DNA from: Epiperipatus broadwayi
Lineage: Eukaryota > Onychophora > Udeonychophora > Euonychophora > Peripatidae
Length of the DNA stretch: 64,000 nucleotides
Assembly (NCBI GenBank): GCA_028023455.1
Contig: JAQFVV010012396.1
Coordinates: forward strand, 21,204,750 to 21,268,749
Direction of reading: 5' to 3'
Shown: piece after piece, positions 49,125-59,399 of the stretch
Layout: each line of letters begins with the position of its first letter
How positions within the stretch are numbered: position 1 is the first letter of the stretch
The notes under the pieces: generated by a model
The model's input: only the letters and a program-made list of their open reading frames with translations
The model's database searches: none
Told to the model about the DNA's origin: nothing
Program-made: the position numbers and the translations under genes

Positions 49125-49499
49125 ACTAGATTCAAAAAACCAATTCAAGCTAAGCATTTATCTAAAATATATTTCTCAAAAAGAAGATCTAAACCTTTAG
49201 ACATCTGCATGTCTTTAAAATCAACTCTCAAGCTGAAAAAATTATATGGGCCTGAACTTAATTCAGATACTCCATATATTAATAGGCTTAGCCATTTAAT
49301 TTAGCCAAAACCCCAACAGCAAAATAATAATAGTAATAATAAAAAGTCAGATGTCACATGACTTGTATATAGCTTGCATTTACCAATATGTAAACTTAAG
49401 AGCATGCTATAACTCTAAACAAGCTTTTATTTTTTTATTTTTTTATTATGATAAATGCTATTACAAGAGAAGGCATTCAAATCATCTTTATCTTAGATT

Positions 49500-49555
49500 G
49501 TCCCCATCCCCAGACCGGTTTTGACCTATGGGTCTCTTCAGTGAGGAGTTGGGAC
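49500..49555 (-). ncRNA. Type I hammerhead motif, copy B (core mutated)
   Basis: Same layout as copy A. Stem I is complete: UGGGGA/UCCUCA, then GGGAC/GUCCC. Stem II is GACC/GGUC and stem III ACCGGU. The GAAA box reads AAAA because G12, the general-base guanine, is changed (plus-strand C to T). Cleavage should be lost. Predicted former site: between 49513 and 49512. Confidence 0.65.
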
Positions 49556-49635
49556 ACTAGACTCAAAAAACCAACTCAAGCTAAGCATTTATCTAAAATA
49601 TATTTCTCAAGAAGAAGATCTAAACCTTTAGACAT

Positions 49636-49672
49636 TTTGACCTATGGGTCTCTTCAGTAAAGAGTTGGGACA
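49636..49672 (-). ncRNA. Partial hammerhead, copy B' (stem III side missing)
   Basis: Keeps the stem I 3' strand, an altered CUGAAGA and stem II, but the sequence jumps into another part of the unit before the GAAA/stem III/cleavage strand. This is a rearrangement junction, not a ribozyme. Confidence 0.55.
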
Positions 49673-50017
49673 CTAGATTCAAAAAACCAACTCAAGCTAA
49701 GCATTTATCTAAAATATATTTCTCAAGAAGAAGATCTAAACCTTTAGTTTACATAATGGTAAATGCAAGCTATATACAAGACATGTGATATCTGACTTTT
49801 TATTATTACTATTATTATTTTGCTGTTGGGGCTTTGGCTAAATTAAATGGCTAAGCCTATTAATATAAGGAGTATCTGAATTAAGTTCAGGCCCATATAT
49901 TTTTTTCAGTTGGAGAGCTGACTTTAAAGACATGCAGATGTCTAAAGGTTTAGATCTTCTTCTTGAGAAATATATTTTAGATAAATGCTTAGCTTGAGTT
50001 GGTTTTTTGAATCTAGT

Positions 50018-50073
50018 GTCCCAACTCCTCACTGAAGAGACACATAGGTCGAAACGGGTCTGGGGATGGGGAC
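50018..50073 (+). ncRNA. Type I hammerhead ribozyme motif, copy C
   Basis: Plus strand: outer stem I GUCCC/GGGAC, inner stem I UCCUCA/UGGGGA, CUGAAGA (50032-50038), stem II GAC/GUC (one extra pair lost by a C-to-A change), GAAA (50051-50054), stem III ACGGGU, and the cleavage site after C50060. The core is intact. Stem III lost its perfect palindrome, leaving two pairs and a 2-nt loop. Inverted relative to A and B. Confidence 0.65.
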
Positions 50074-50235
50074 AATCTAAGATAAAAATGATTTGAATGT
50101 TTTCTCTTGTAGAAGCATTTATCATAATAAAAAAATTAAAAAAATAAAAGCTTGTTTAGAGTTATAGCATGCTCTTAAGTTTACATATTGGTAAATGCAA
50201 GCTATATACAAGTCATGTGACATCTGACTTTTTAT

Positions 50236-50282
50236 TATATATATATATATATATATATAATAAATATAATATATATATATAA
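50236..50282. repeat. (AT)n microsatellite
   Basis: AT repeat with a short interruption. It marks the right border of the hammerhead array. Confidence 0.9.
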
Positions 50283-52234
50283 TGCAGATATAAGAAAACT
50301 AACCTTTTACTCATGCATTACAAATAGACAGCATTACAAATCAAGAAATGTTTTTTTGTAAAAATGGCAGCCATTCATTCTTAAAGCTTACTATTGATTA
50401 AATCACCATTCATTGATAGTGCTGAAAATGGAGTATGATCTTATTTAGTTTATTACTTGTAAAGATTTGAATTATGATTTATTATCAATAGATCATTAAA
50501 GAAAGATGCTTTTTTTGTCATGGAAAATATAATTTGATCATTTACATACAACAAAATGATTTACAAATCTGATTGTTAAATATGATTCTGTTCCATTTCC
50601 AGCACTGTCAATTAATGGTTTATTTAATAGTAACCTTTAAGAATTGTTGTTTGTTCATTTTTGTAAAACTTTTATAGGAGCACTGTCTATTCATAGGACA
50701 TGAGTGGAAATATTTTTTTCAACTAATTTATTAATATAATAAAATCAAAAAATACAAATTAATACAAATTGATTTCATATTTGAAGATTAGATAATTTTG
50801 TATAAAAATAATCACATGAATATAAAAATTTCCAGTTTATAACGCAAGTCTGTTAATTATAGTATACCAGTAATAAACAAAATATTTGTGCACATGAAAT
50901 GCATGAGATGTTGAATTGTTAACCAAGAGACATTTCAGAACAAGACGATGAGCATGGTTATTGTTACTTTCAAAAAAAATATCACCATACAAGTAATTAA
51001 TTAGTATATTCAAAGGTGGAAGATTTAAAAAGCCATGATAGAAGATAAACTATAATAGGCTTATATAGACAGACATCTAAATATGAAGCATTTGATAGCA
51101 TCTACCTTTCATATACATGAAACAGATAGAAATATGTTCAGTAGTCTTTTTTTAAAGTCACTAGAAGTGGAGTTCTTACATTTATTTTGAATAAGAAATC
51201 CAAGTAATTCATTATGAAATATAGTGTTGATTTTTTTTTATAACATAATGATAAATAATTATGAGGTTGAATTATGTTATATTGAAATACTCAATTGTTA
51301 TCAAATTCCTATGATTTATATCTTTAAAAAAAAAAAAATCCAGTTAAATTAGAGACTCATATTGTAATAGAGAACTGAACATAATTTTTTTGATTGATAA
51401 TCAAATATCATAGGCATTGCAAAAATGAAAATTGGCATCTTGAGTTAACAAACCATCATTTTGGAAAGCATTAATTATTCATTTTAAGTAGAAAATGAAA
51501 ATGCAATGCAATTAGAAACTGATTATTCTTGAAATATTTTTATACTTTTCTTAAATTGATTATTACTATCATATGCTCCATATAAGTTTTCTATAGAATG
51601 GTTTAATTATTTTTAATAGCAGATAGTATATATTAATGATAGATATATAATCATTAATTCAAGAAATAACAGAGAGTTTAAAATCAAAGTTTTTTTTTAT
51701 GAATATAAAAGTTGACTTTTGAAATAAAGTTTATAATACTTTTATTTGAAATAAAAAGCTAATTCCATATTGTTTATCACAATTTATTGTATTTAAGGTA
51801 AATAAAATTGCCCCAAAAATTATGGGATGGGGAATTGTATGCAGAGTGGATTTATTTTCCATGCAGATTTACCGTGAAAATGATTTATTTCTGCTACAGC
51901 TAATAAAATAATTAATGAGGTTATTTTGCAATATGAAATACTGTGAAATAGATGTTTCCTGAAAGAAAAATAAGACATTCTTATTAAAAGAGAATATTTA
52001 AAAGTCTTTGCGATAGTTAATCCATGTGTTATGCAAATATTTAACAATAACAAATCATTGAAATTTACAGTACTAGTAACTTTTGGTAAAATTTTACTAT
52101 TTCTAGCAACACAAACATTAATTTTTTCAAAAAGAAAAGTTACATCTTTAAATGGTATTGCTTAATAATGCTTTCCAACAAGAATTCTTTGAATTTAGGT
52201 TTGGAGCATAGGCACTATAAAAATGAGCATTAGT
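50283..52234. other. AT-rich intergenic sequence
   Basis: No gene recognised. The 77-codon minus frame at 51820-52053 has no family resemblance. Confidence 0.4.
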
Positions 52235-52318
52235 ACCATTGTAGAAGATGACTTTTCACACCATTAGTCTTTCATTACCATTGTAGAAGATGACTTTTCA
52301 TTCCATTAGTCTTTCATT
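52235..52318. repeat. 42-bp tandem duplication
   Basis: ACCATTGTAGAAGATGACTT with the following TTCA...CCATTAGTCTTTCATT occurs twice in a row (52235-52276, 52277-52318) with one or two differences. Confidence 0.9.
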
Positions 52319-54047
52319 GATATAATGAGAAATTTCAATCAATTAAACATAGTAAATTAGACTTTACAGCCAATTCTATCTATACATTTTGTTTTCACTG
52401 ATTGATTTGCATTTTCAAAAAAAAAACATTCATTCAGCTGTTTTATTAAGCTTTCTTCTTCTTGTGGGAGAAGGGTTTCATTTAAGAGAAGCTTTATTAA
52501 TGTTAAATCTTGACATCAATTTAATCACCAGTGCAGTCCTCCATATTCATCTTAAGATTTGCATCAAATAAAGTTCACACATGCTATGTACACATTAAAA
52601 ATTATTTATCACTACTATGGATAATAATACTATTGTTTTTATTTCTATCACTACAATATAATCTAGACAGATTGGGTAAGGGAACCCATTTTTAGATCAC
52701 ATTTTTAGACCCTTTTACTTCTGTGGTAGGCAGGAGATCACTAAGTCTAGCTGTCCAAATATATAATCATTGCCAGTTGAAACTTCTGTCTTTGTTGAAT
52801 CTATTTCCATACTGACTGTTTATTGGTTGTACTGACTTGGTCAAAGTTCATATTTAAGGAGTCTGTTCCTGTCACTGCTTACTTATTTCTTGAGAGCATA
52901 AGCTAAAAAAAAAGAAAAATATAATTTGAGGCAGTAATTCTCTGTGTATACTTAAAATTATAAATATGATTGTAAAAATGCACAATTCCACTGTTATAAT
53001 TAATATACAGAGATGTATGATGGCATAAAAAGTATACAATAACCAGGCTGTACAATAACTAACTGAAGTATGGGAGATAAAAACACTTCTGATGAACCAT
53101 TATTCTATGCAACAGCTAGATATATTTTTAATCAAACACTCTTTATTTGTTATTCATAGTTAGCCTACATATATAAAAGTCATTCCACTATCTAACACTT
53201 GTGGAGCTATTGATAGCTTGAAAACAGCATTTGACTTTTCTAAGACTTTTTATTTCATTAAGACTTGAACATAAATATAAGCTAATGTTTAAGCTAATAA
53301 GTACTTTTGTAGGAACAATATAGAATCTAAATGTTTGTAATTGACAATTACAAAGAGAATTTCATTTGTAATATTAAAATTGAAAAATTAAAGCTTGCTT
53401 CATAAGAAAATAGATTATACACAAATGACTGAGTTGATAAGTATAATATCGACTCATAGTTCTTTATAATGTATTTGTTATAGAAGATTGCTTGAAATAA
53501 CTCTTCATCATCAGTAGTCTAATATTTTGAATACCATGCATAAAAATTACTAGATAATGTTATATTAATTTCCCTTTAGTTCCATATATAATTCCTTCTC
53601 ACATGTATGTGTGAATGCTTTATAAGATGGCAATCCTTTATCTTATCTTTTATTTAGCTGATTGCATTTCATTGATGAGCACTATAATAACAGCTCTCAT
53701 GTTTCATATTATTTCTGATTAGTTTACAATCCATTTTGATTATTCATATTATGTAAATAAATTAATTTAAATATTTAATCTGTATAAAGATTGAATGCTG
53801 CTTTATCAGATTTTGTGGCTGGCTATGAACCAAACTTCTTTAATTTTTATTTTTTGGTGAATCTAGTACTTCCTAAATTATAAAATGACAATAGTAGCCA
53901 AAAACAATAACAACAACAAATTTTACTAAAATTCTTCCACTCACATTGGTTTTATCTATTAAGAAGGACATTTCAGGTAAAATTCAACAAAAAATACAAC
54001 ATTATATATACAAAACAAAACAGCCTTCTTATCATTCATTTAAAAAA
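52319..54047. other. AT-rich intergenic sequence, possible 3' UTR at right edge
   Basis: No gene recognised in most of it. If the exon candidate at 54048-54271 is real, its 3' UTR would run leftward here. AAAAATAAAAATT on the minus strand near 53850 offers an AATAAA signal about 200 bp after the stop. Confidence 0.35.
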
Positions 54048-54271
54048 CTAACTTTCTTTAACATCAAAGGATGTCTTTATGACATTGATGGCCTCAGATT
54101 CAAAAAGTTTTATCATTAAAGTTTGTTTTCCTTTTTTTTCCAATTTACCTTTTTCATAAAAGATAATATCTGCATAGTCAAATAATATCTTATGACCTGC
54201 ATACAACTCATGAATATACAATTTAACTCTTTGATTTAATAAAATGTTCATAAATCTGTTTTTAATTGTTA
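54048..54271 (-). CDS. Candidate terminal exon of an unidentified protein
   Basis: Minus-strand open stretch with mixed, protein-like composition, unlike the Phe/Ile/Asn-rich chance frames elsewhere. It would encode TIKNRFMNILLNQRVKLYIH..., then a charged segment (EKGKLEKKGKQ) and LMIKLFESEAINVIKTSF before a TAG stop. TTATTCTCAG immediately before 54271 is a fair 3' splice site that leaves this frame open; an internal Met at 54251 is the alternative start. An AATAAA lies ~200 bp beyond the stop. I cannot name the family, and it does not resemble the transposase or reverse transcriptase families in this window. A decayed retrocopy fragment or chance remain possible. Confidence 0.4.
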
Positions 54272-54869
54272 CTGAGAATAAATAGTTTATTATTTATTTA
54301 TTTATTACCATATGAGTCATCAATATAATCAGAAGCCAATTGATTTCTCTGAATATAACTATAATTTTCAAAATTGTTAAGCTTTCTATTCCTATGACAA
54401 AAATTCAAACATCAATGGAACTCAAACACTATTTTTTTATAAAAATTATTTGATACCTATAAGTAAGAGCTTTTCTAAAAAAATATTTATATTTATTAAA
54501 TAAAATAACTTAAATAATTAAATTATGCAAAGCACATCTTTACAACTTCTTTTAAATAATATTGTTAAAGGTTTTTTTATTTCAAAAATGTTATCTATGC
54601 AAAACAGTTTACAAAAATTAATACTATCAAAATTCACTCTAGAGTCACTCAAAATCATCTTTTATGACAATATAAAATACTGACTGCTTTAAATAAAATG
54701 GACATCAGGTCACAAGCAAAGGGAATGTTGCTAAATCATGTAAATGTCTAAATCTGCAAAAACAAAAAATAATGAAATAAAATTTGTAGATTTTTAAAAT
54801 AAATTTTGTATGAGAATGTCCACGCTCAATTTGTATAAAGTATTATTTATATAATAAATGTATATATGT
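54272..54869. other. AT-rich sequence, upstream side of exon candidate
   Basis: If the neighbouring exon is real this would be intron. No further exon was identified. Confidence 0.3.
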
Positions 54870-54970
54870 AGTCAAGCATTGATGGTCTAGAGGGCAGCGA
54901 CAGCTGCTTTACAAGCAGTTGTCCCGGGGTTAGCGGGTTCGCTTCCCGGCTGACACATGAGAAAAAAAAA
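54870..54970 (+). mobile_element. tRNA-Val(UAC)-like retrosequence with A-rich tail
   Basis: A perfect A box, TGGTCTAGAGG (54883-54893), and a B box, GGTTCGCTTCC (54936-54946), are present. The anticodon arm is GCTGC-TTTACAA-GCAGT with anticodon TAC at 54910-54912. The acceptor strands (GTCAAGC / GCTGACA) pair poorly, the T stem has a mismatch, and the stretch between the anticodon and T arms is too long at about 13 nt. GAGAAAAAAAAA follows directly. This suits a tRNA-derived SINE head or reverse-transcribed tRNA pseudogene rather than a functional tRNA. The GC content stands out sharply from the surroundings, so insertion may be fairly recent. Confidence 0.7.
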
Positions 54971-56291
54971 GTATATATGTATGTCTTTATTTTAAATATT
55001 TTGTATCATATATATATAAATTGTTTTGGCAAATTAAAATTCAAAATTAATTAGATTATAAAACAAAAAGTGTAAAAATATCCCATATTGTCAACAACAA
55101 ATTTGAATCATTAAAACTGCTGTCGCATTTGACAAAGAAAAAAAAAAAACATTTAAAAAGCATTTAAATGATTGGTAAAAGTAAAAAAAGCTGAGTTAAT
55201 AGTGTTTTATATTTATCAAGATTAGATAAGAATTATAAAAAGCTGATGATTCATCATTATGTGATGTAAAAATATTTTAAGTTCCACACTTACTACTTTT
55301 TTTTTTTTAATAACATGATTTAAGTTTGTTTGTTTTTTATAACTTCAAAAATTTTATCTCCACAAAACAATTTGCAAAAAAAAAAATACAAACATTTTAC
55401 ACTTTGAATTAATTTAAAAGATTTTTTTTTATATACACATAAAAATTAATTAGAGAAGAAATAATATATATATTGTGGACATACTAACAATAATATCAAA
55501 GCTTTATAAATTAAGTCAGATGCCAAAAAAATTATTGGTCCAAATATTAAAATCCCTCAAGCTTCTTTTATAGCAGTTAGCTAGTCCTGAATAAAATTTA
55601 GAAAAGGCTTGAACATTTTGGATATAACTAAGACATTATCAGTGCAACTCGGAGAGCATATAAACGGCTCGCTGAAAAATTTCGATGTTATAATTGGGTT
55701 CATTTTGTTTTTACAGATATATGCAATGTGCAGTTATCACAATTCATAAATAAACATACTTAATTTTAGTGTGATTAGTTAAATTTATTTAAATTACACT
55801 TTTACAATATAATTTAACTTATGATTAAGTACAATTAGAAAATGTATATTCTCTGTTAAACACTCACAAACACACATATATATAAATGCAAAACTGACTG
55901 AATGCATTTGCTAATTGGGCACAAACATTAACTTTCTGCATCAATTAAATTGGTATAAAAATTTATACAATAAGGAGAGTTAATTATTTTTCTAAATACA
56001 AGGTTAAGCTTTTTTAAAAAAATATACATAAAAGTATTAGCAAACATACTAAGCCTTAACTGATTTATATATACCCCTGCATATAGAAATATATAAAGCG
56101 TGCAATAAAAATAATGAACAAGCAATATTTAACCATAAATATCAACATTACTTCAACAAAAATATTTTTGTTTTACTTTCATTAATGCAGAAGAGAGGGA
56201 GATAATACAAATAGTTTTAATTTTTGAATTTGTCACTTTTAACATTAACTAAGCTTTAACTAATAATTTGTTAAGGCATACTCGTTGCGTA
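54971..56291. other. AT-rich intergenic sequence
   Basis: No gene recognised. The 65-codon minus frame at 55928-56125 lacks any domain. Confidence 0.4.
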
Positions 56292-56479
56292 AATAATATA
56301 TATTAAGGCTATAACCTTAAGACTATGTGCCTAGATGTGACAGTACGGACCTCTACAAATTATAACACAAGATTAACGAGTCTTTTAAAGTCATTAATCT
56401 TGGGTTCAGATTTGTAGAGGTCCCTACTGTCGCATCTAAACACATAGCCTTAAGGTTATAGCCTTAATATATATTATTA
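56292..56479. mobile_element. 188-bp palindromic MITE
   Basis: AATAATATATATTAAGGCTATAACCTTAAG at the left is complemented at the right with few mismatches. Arms of about 68 bp share TGTGACAGTA/TACTGTCGCA and ACCTCTACAAAT/ATTTGTAGAGGT. The ~50-bp centre carries a smaller inverted pair (AAGATTAA/TTAATCTT). One arm of a relative is at 18216-18292. Confidence 0.8.
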
Positions 56480-57160
56480 ATTAAGCTTTATAGATTGTGT
56501 AATAACTTTTAATTATAAATCAATAGCATCATTATATATAAACTATGCAGAAGTTTACTAATTTCTACACATTTAAAATGTAATCATTCTAAAGCTGAAA
56601 TAATATAACCAAAGAATATAGTTAGAGTCTTCATTAGTAGAAGCAAAGTGAACAAAGTCAAGATCACTCTGAATAAATGTAAAGCAAAAGTCTATTTGCT
56701 TAGAATAAAAAATTGAGATTGTTTTATCAAATATTTTTTCCAAGATTAATTTTCATTTATTCCTATTTAAACAGAAGAGAAAGATTAAATTGAACATATT
56801 ATAATGATAGTTGTTTTTGCTAGATGAACATAAATTAGTAAAGATTTATATTTTACATTAATTTTTATTTTCCCTTTCTACCATTGATCCACTTCAGATT
56901 GAAGGTCTCTCCAAATTTAATGCTGGATTCACAAGTCACAATTTTTACCCTATCAATTCAACAGATTTCTGTATCTCATCCAAACATCTCAAATGTTTGG
57001 TATTTTACTGAGACATAACATTATCACCATTTCATATGCTTCCTGCTGTTAATATGGTAGCAAACTGTCCATACAGTATTGCTCTCCAGTGCATCTTAGT
57101 AATCAATGGATGCAAGAAGATTTGTGCAGAAAATTTTATCTGGTTCCTACACATTCAATA

Positions 57161-57202
57161 TCCCCAGAGTAGTTTCCAACTTGTAGATTTCATCAGTGAG
57201 GA
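57161..57202 (-). ncRNA. Hammerhead-like motif in left arm (family 2)
   Basis: Minus strand: stem I strand UCCUCA, CUGAUGA (57190-57196), a 13-nt stem II region, GAAA (57173-57176), CUACUC, then UGGGGA, which pairs fully with UCCUCA. The core boxes are canonical and stem I is identical to that of the 49-50 kb ribozymes. Stem II is weak here, and stem III lacks pairing because GUC is CUC. Comparison of the copies suggests an ancestral stem II AGCU-AYA-AGCU. Confidence 0.5.
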
Positions 57203-57530
57203 GTCTTGAATCTGAGAGCACTGCATATAGTTCCTAAAATTTAATACAATCCTCCAGAAGCTACCTTTTACCTACTTAATTAACTATAAAGATATGATCC
57301 CAAAATAAAAACATGAGAATGTTGTCAGTCCAAGCTCATTCACTTATAATATGATAATGAATTGGGTTTAAATCTACAAGACTCTACATGTGAATGAGCT
57401 TGGATTGAAAACATTGTCATGTTTTCATAATGAACTCATAGGTTTATAGTTAATTAAGTAGGTAAAAAGTAGCTGCTGGAGGGTTGCATTATATCTTAAG
57501 ATCTAGATATACTGCTCTAAGATCCATGGC

Positions 57531-57571
57531 TCCTCACTAAAGAAAGCTACAAGATAGTAATTACTCTGGGA
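57531..57571 (+). ncRNA. Decayed hammerhead-like motif in right arm (family 2)
   Basis: Plus strand: UCCUCA, CUAAAGA in place of CUGAUGA, AGCUACAAGAU as the stem II region, GUAAU where GAAA should be, UACUC, then UGGGA. Position and order match the left arm, but both core boxes are mutated. Confidence 0.4.
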
Positions 57572-57654
57572 TATTGAATAAGTAGGCATTACATACACTT
57601 TTAGGCACAAATCTTCTTACATTCCCTTAATTACTAAGGCTTGCACTTGGTGGA

Positions 57655-57800
57655 AATGGGATAGAGCAGATTATGGGTAAATTTAGAGTGGGGAATGTAA
57701 AAGAAAGTGGCTAACAGGTTTATCTGGGCTTAATTGCTGAGATATTCTTGACTTCGTTTAAGGAGAAGCCATAATACATCACATCACATCACATCACATA
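57655..57800 (+). mobile_element. LINE 3' end with (CATCA)n tail, second copy
   Basis: From GGAAATGGGATAGAGCAG through TTGACTTCGTTTAAGGAGAA and (CATCA)n it is about 90% identical by eye to 38685-38830. It is strongly 5'-truncated and starts exactly at the right edge of the foldback element. Confidence 0.8.
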
Positions 57801-58259
57801 CTACATGTTGATATTTTCTATGTCATTCAGAATCTCTCTGGATTTAATTTTAAGACATTGAAATGTTAATCTATTATCATTATCTTTCAAAAAAATTTCC
57901 AGCCCTGCTCCATTTTAGTCTTTTAATTATTTCAATGACTACTTCTTCTCTCATACTTTCACCCACATACTTCAATCATTATTGTTACACACAACATACA
58001 TCATTTCATAAATTCATTATGAGTTCAGAAGTTTCTGTATTGCATTGATATTAAGTGTACAAGTCTTAGAATCATAAGTAAATACATCATTTTGTTCCAC
58101 TAAAATTTCAAAAGCATTTATTTAAAAACTTTACAATCATCTGATTTAAAGTCATACACAAATAAAATGTCTTGTTAAATTTCTGTGTTACTTATAGAAA
58201 ACTATAATTTGATTTAGTGATTATTGATCACTGAAAAATGTTTAATCAAAATAAATCTA

Positions 58260-58305
58260 ATATATATATATATATATATATTGATATATATATATTGAAA
58301 CAGTG
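58260..58305. repeat. (AT)n tract followed by a small hairpin
   Basis: An AT run with a short interruption. TGAAACAG at 58297 is complemented by CTGTTTCA at about 58323-58330. Confidence 0.85.
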
Positions 58306-58330
58306 AGCTTGTACAATCAAACTGTTTCAC

Positions 58331-58869
58331 CTATTATATACTATAGTAGTATTCTGTTATATATAAACACCACCAAATTCTCGTATATCTTATTAATATT
58401 ACTATAAAAACCCAACTAAATTTAAATTTAAACAAATGTAATCATGTATGTTTGCGTATATCTCTACATAGAGAGAAAATTGTATTGATATTTATAAATT
58501 TCTAAAATATGCATACATATATATATATACATATTTTAATAATATATAAATAAATGAAAAACTAGTTGTATGTGTAACTTTAGACTACATATATGCTAGA
58601 AGTTTAATGTTAATAGGATTTAAAACATTAAGATTTCTTTATTTTGAAATATTTATTAAGCTAGTTACATTTGAAATTGTATAAATCTGCATATATTAGT
58701 AAATTAAAATGGTCGAGTTACATATATAAAAAAATGTTTTTCACCAATTTAGATTTGTTTTCTAGTCAACATGTCGCCAGAAAAGTTAATCCTGGTCACT
58801 AAAAATTGACCTAGTTTTAATTAAAGAATTAAAATAAATTTAAAGTAAAAAGATTGCATAAATTATGGC
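58331..58869. other. AT-rich intergenic sequence
   Basis: Nothing recognised. Confidence 0.4.
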
Positions 58870-59265
58870 ATGTCATGGAGGCTAATGGGACCTAAATGAA
58901 AAATAATCACAGCGGGTTTCCACAATTTCTTGGAAACCGCGAGTGAACTTAGAAAACGGATCTAAAAATATATAACGAAGGAGAAGGGGGTACGCTAGTA
59001 TATAATGGGTAGTGGTATATAACCTACAGCAGCCATTTTAGAAGGCATTCATTCAGCATTCATTCAGACTTGTAACTTTAATAAAGTATTGAAGAGATTT
59101 TTAATAACCAGCATGTCAAGGTAATAGGCTCGAAATCTTGTCTTTCTGCCCGATGGAAAGCTACCTTATGCCGAAGGAGATGGAGAAGTAACCGTAACCA
59201 CCTAAAGACCAAAAGCTAACCAGCCAGCAGAGAAGATAAAATTATGGTAATCATTCCTTCAAATA
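58870..59265 (+). promoter_or_regulatory. LTR-like or promoter-like block
   Basis: A block that is less AT-rich than its flanks. It has a hairpin (GCGGGTTTCCA/TGGAAACCGC, about 58913-58940), a TATA-like GGTATATAACC near 59013, a doubled CATTCATTCAG 35-60 bp downstream, and TAATAAAG near 59080. That order (TATA, start region, poly-A signal close behind) is typical of an LTR; TGTCATGG (58871) and CCAGCA (59107-59112) would be its ends. No matching second LTR or primer-binding site was found. A host first exon ending at ATG|GTAA (59245) is the alternative. Confidence 0.3.
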
Positions 59266-59399
59266 TTACATCTTCAGTTAAACTCATTATTTAAAATGCT
59301 AGCAAATTTTAAAGTAATGGTCATAATAATTGTAAAAATAATGTAACTAAACTTGTTATAAATGTGTTTTTATTTTCCTTAATTTTATTCAAAATCTTG

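Larger units (their letters stand above)
49010..50235. repeat. Array of ~430-bp hammerhead-bearing units (tandem plus inverted)
   Basis: Unit order by segment: GTTTACATATTGGTAAATGC, CATGTGACATCTGACTTTTTA, an ATT-rich run, CTGTTGGGGCTTTGGCTAA, ATGGGCC region, hammerhead, then AGAGTTATAGCATGCTCTTAA, which joins straight back to GTTTACATA. Units A (about 49010-49390) and B (about 49391-49635) are minus-oriented head-to-tail. A third minus piece, B' (49636-49747), starts inside the ribozyme. Unit C (49748-50177) is plus-oriented, with the start of a further unit behind it (50178-50235). Equivalent cleavage points in A and B are 431 bp apart. The whole thus forms a tandem dimer facing an inverted copy, next to an (AT)n tract. 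Copies are about 90% or more identical by eye. Open frames of 60-95 codons across the units are antisense to the ribozyme and look incidental. Confidence 0.8.
57069..57654. mobile_element. Long foldback element, hammerhead-like family 2, copy 2
   Basis: Inverted arms of ~270 bp (57069-57345 and 57394-57654) surround a ~48-bp centre. Matching segments include CCAAGCTCATTCAC/GTGAATGAGCTTGG, CTACTTAATTAACTATAAA/TTTATAGTTAATTAAGTAG and CTCCAGAAGCTACC/TAGCTGCTGGAG. The outer ends resemble the 28.5-kb palindrome. Each arm holds a hammerhead-like core facing outward. The same family is at 1.6-2.4 kb. It is inserted in an RTE relic. Confidence 0.75.
56880..58235 (-). mobile_element. RTE 3'-end relic split by later insertions
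   Basis: GATCCACTTCAGATTGAAGG followed by TCTCTCCAAATTTAATGC (56887-56925) corresponds to the RTE terminus at 21815-21850. After the block 57069-57800, similarity resumes at 57865-58060: TTTTAGTCTTTTAATTATTTCAATGACTACTTC and ACACAACATACATCATT, parallel to 22030-22130. The intervening foldback element and LINE tail must be younger than this RTE copy. Confidence 0.55.
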
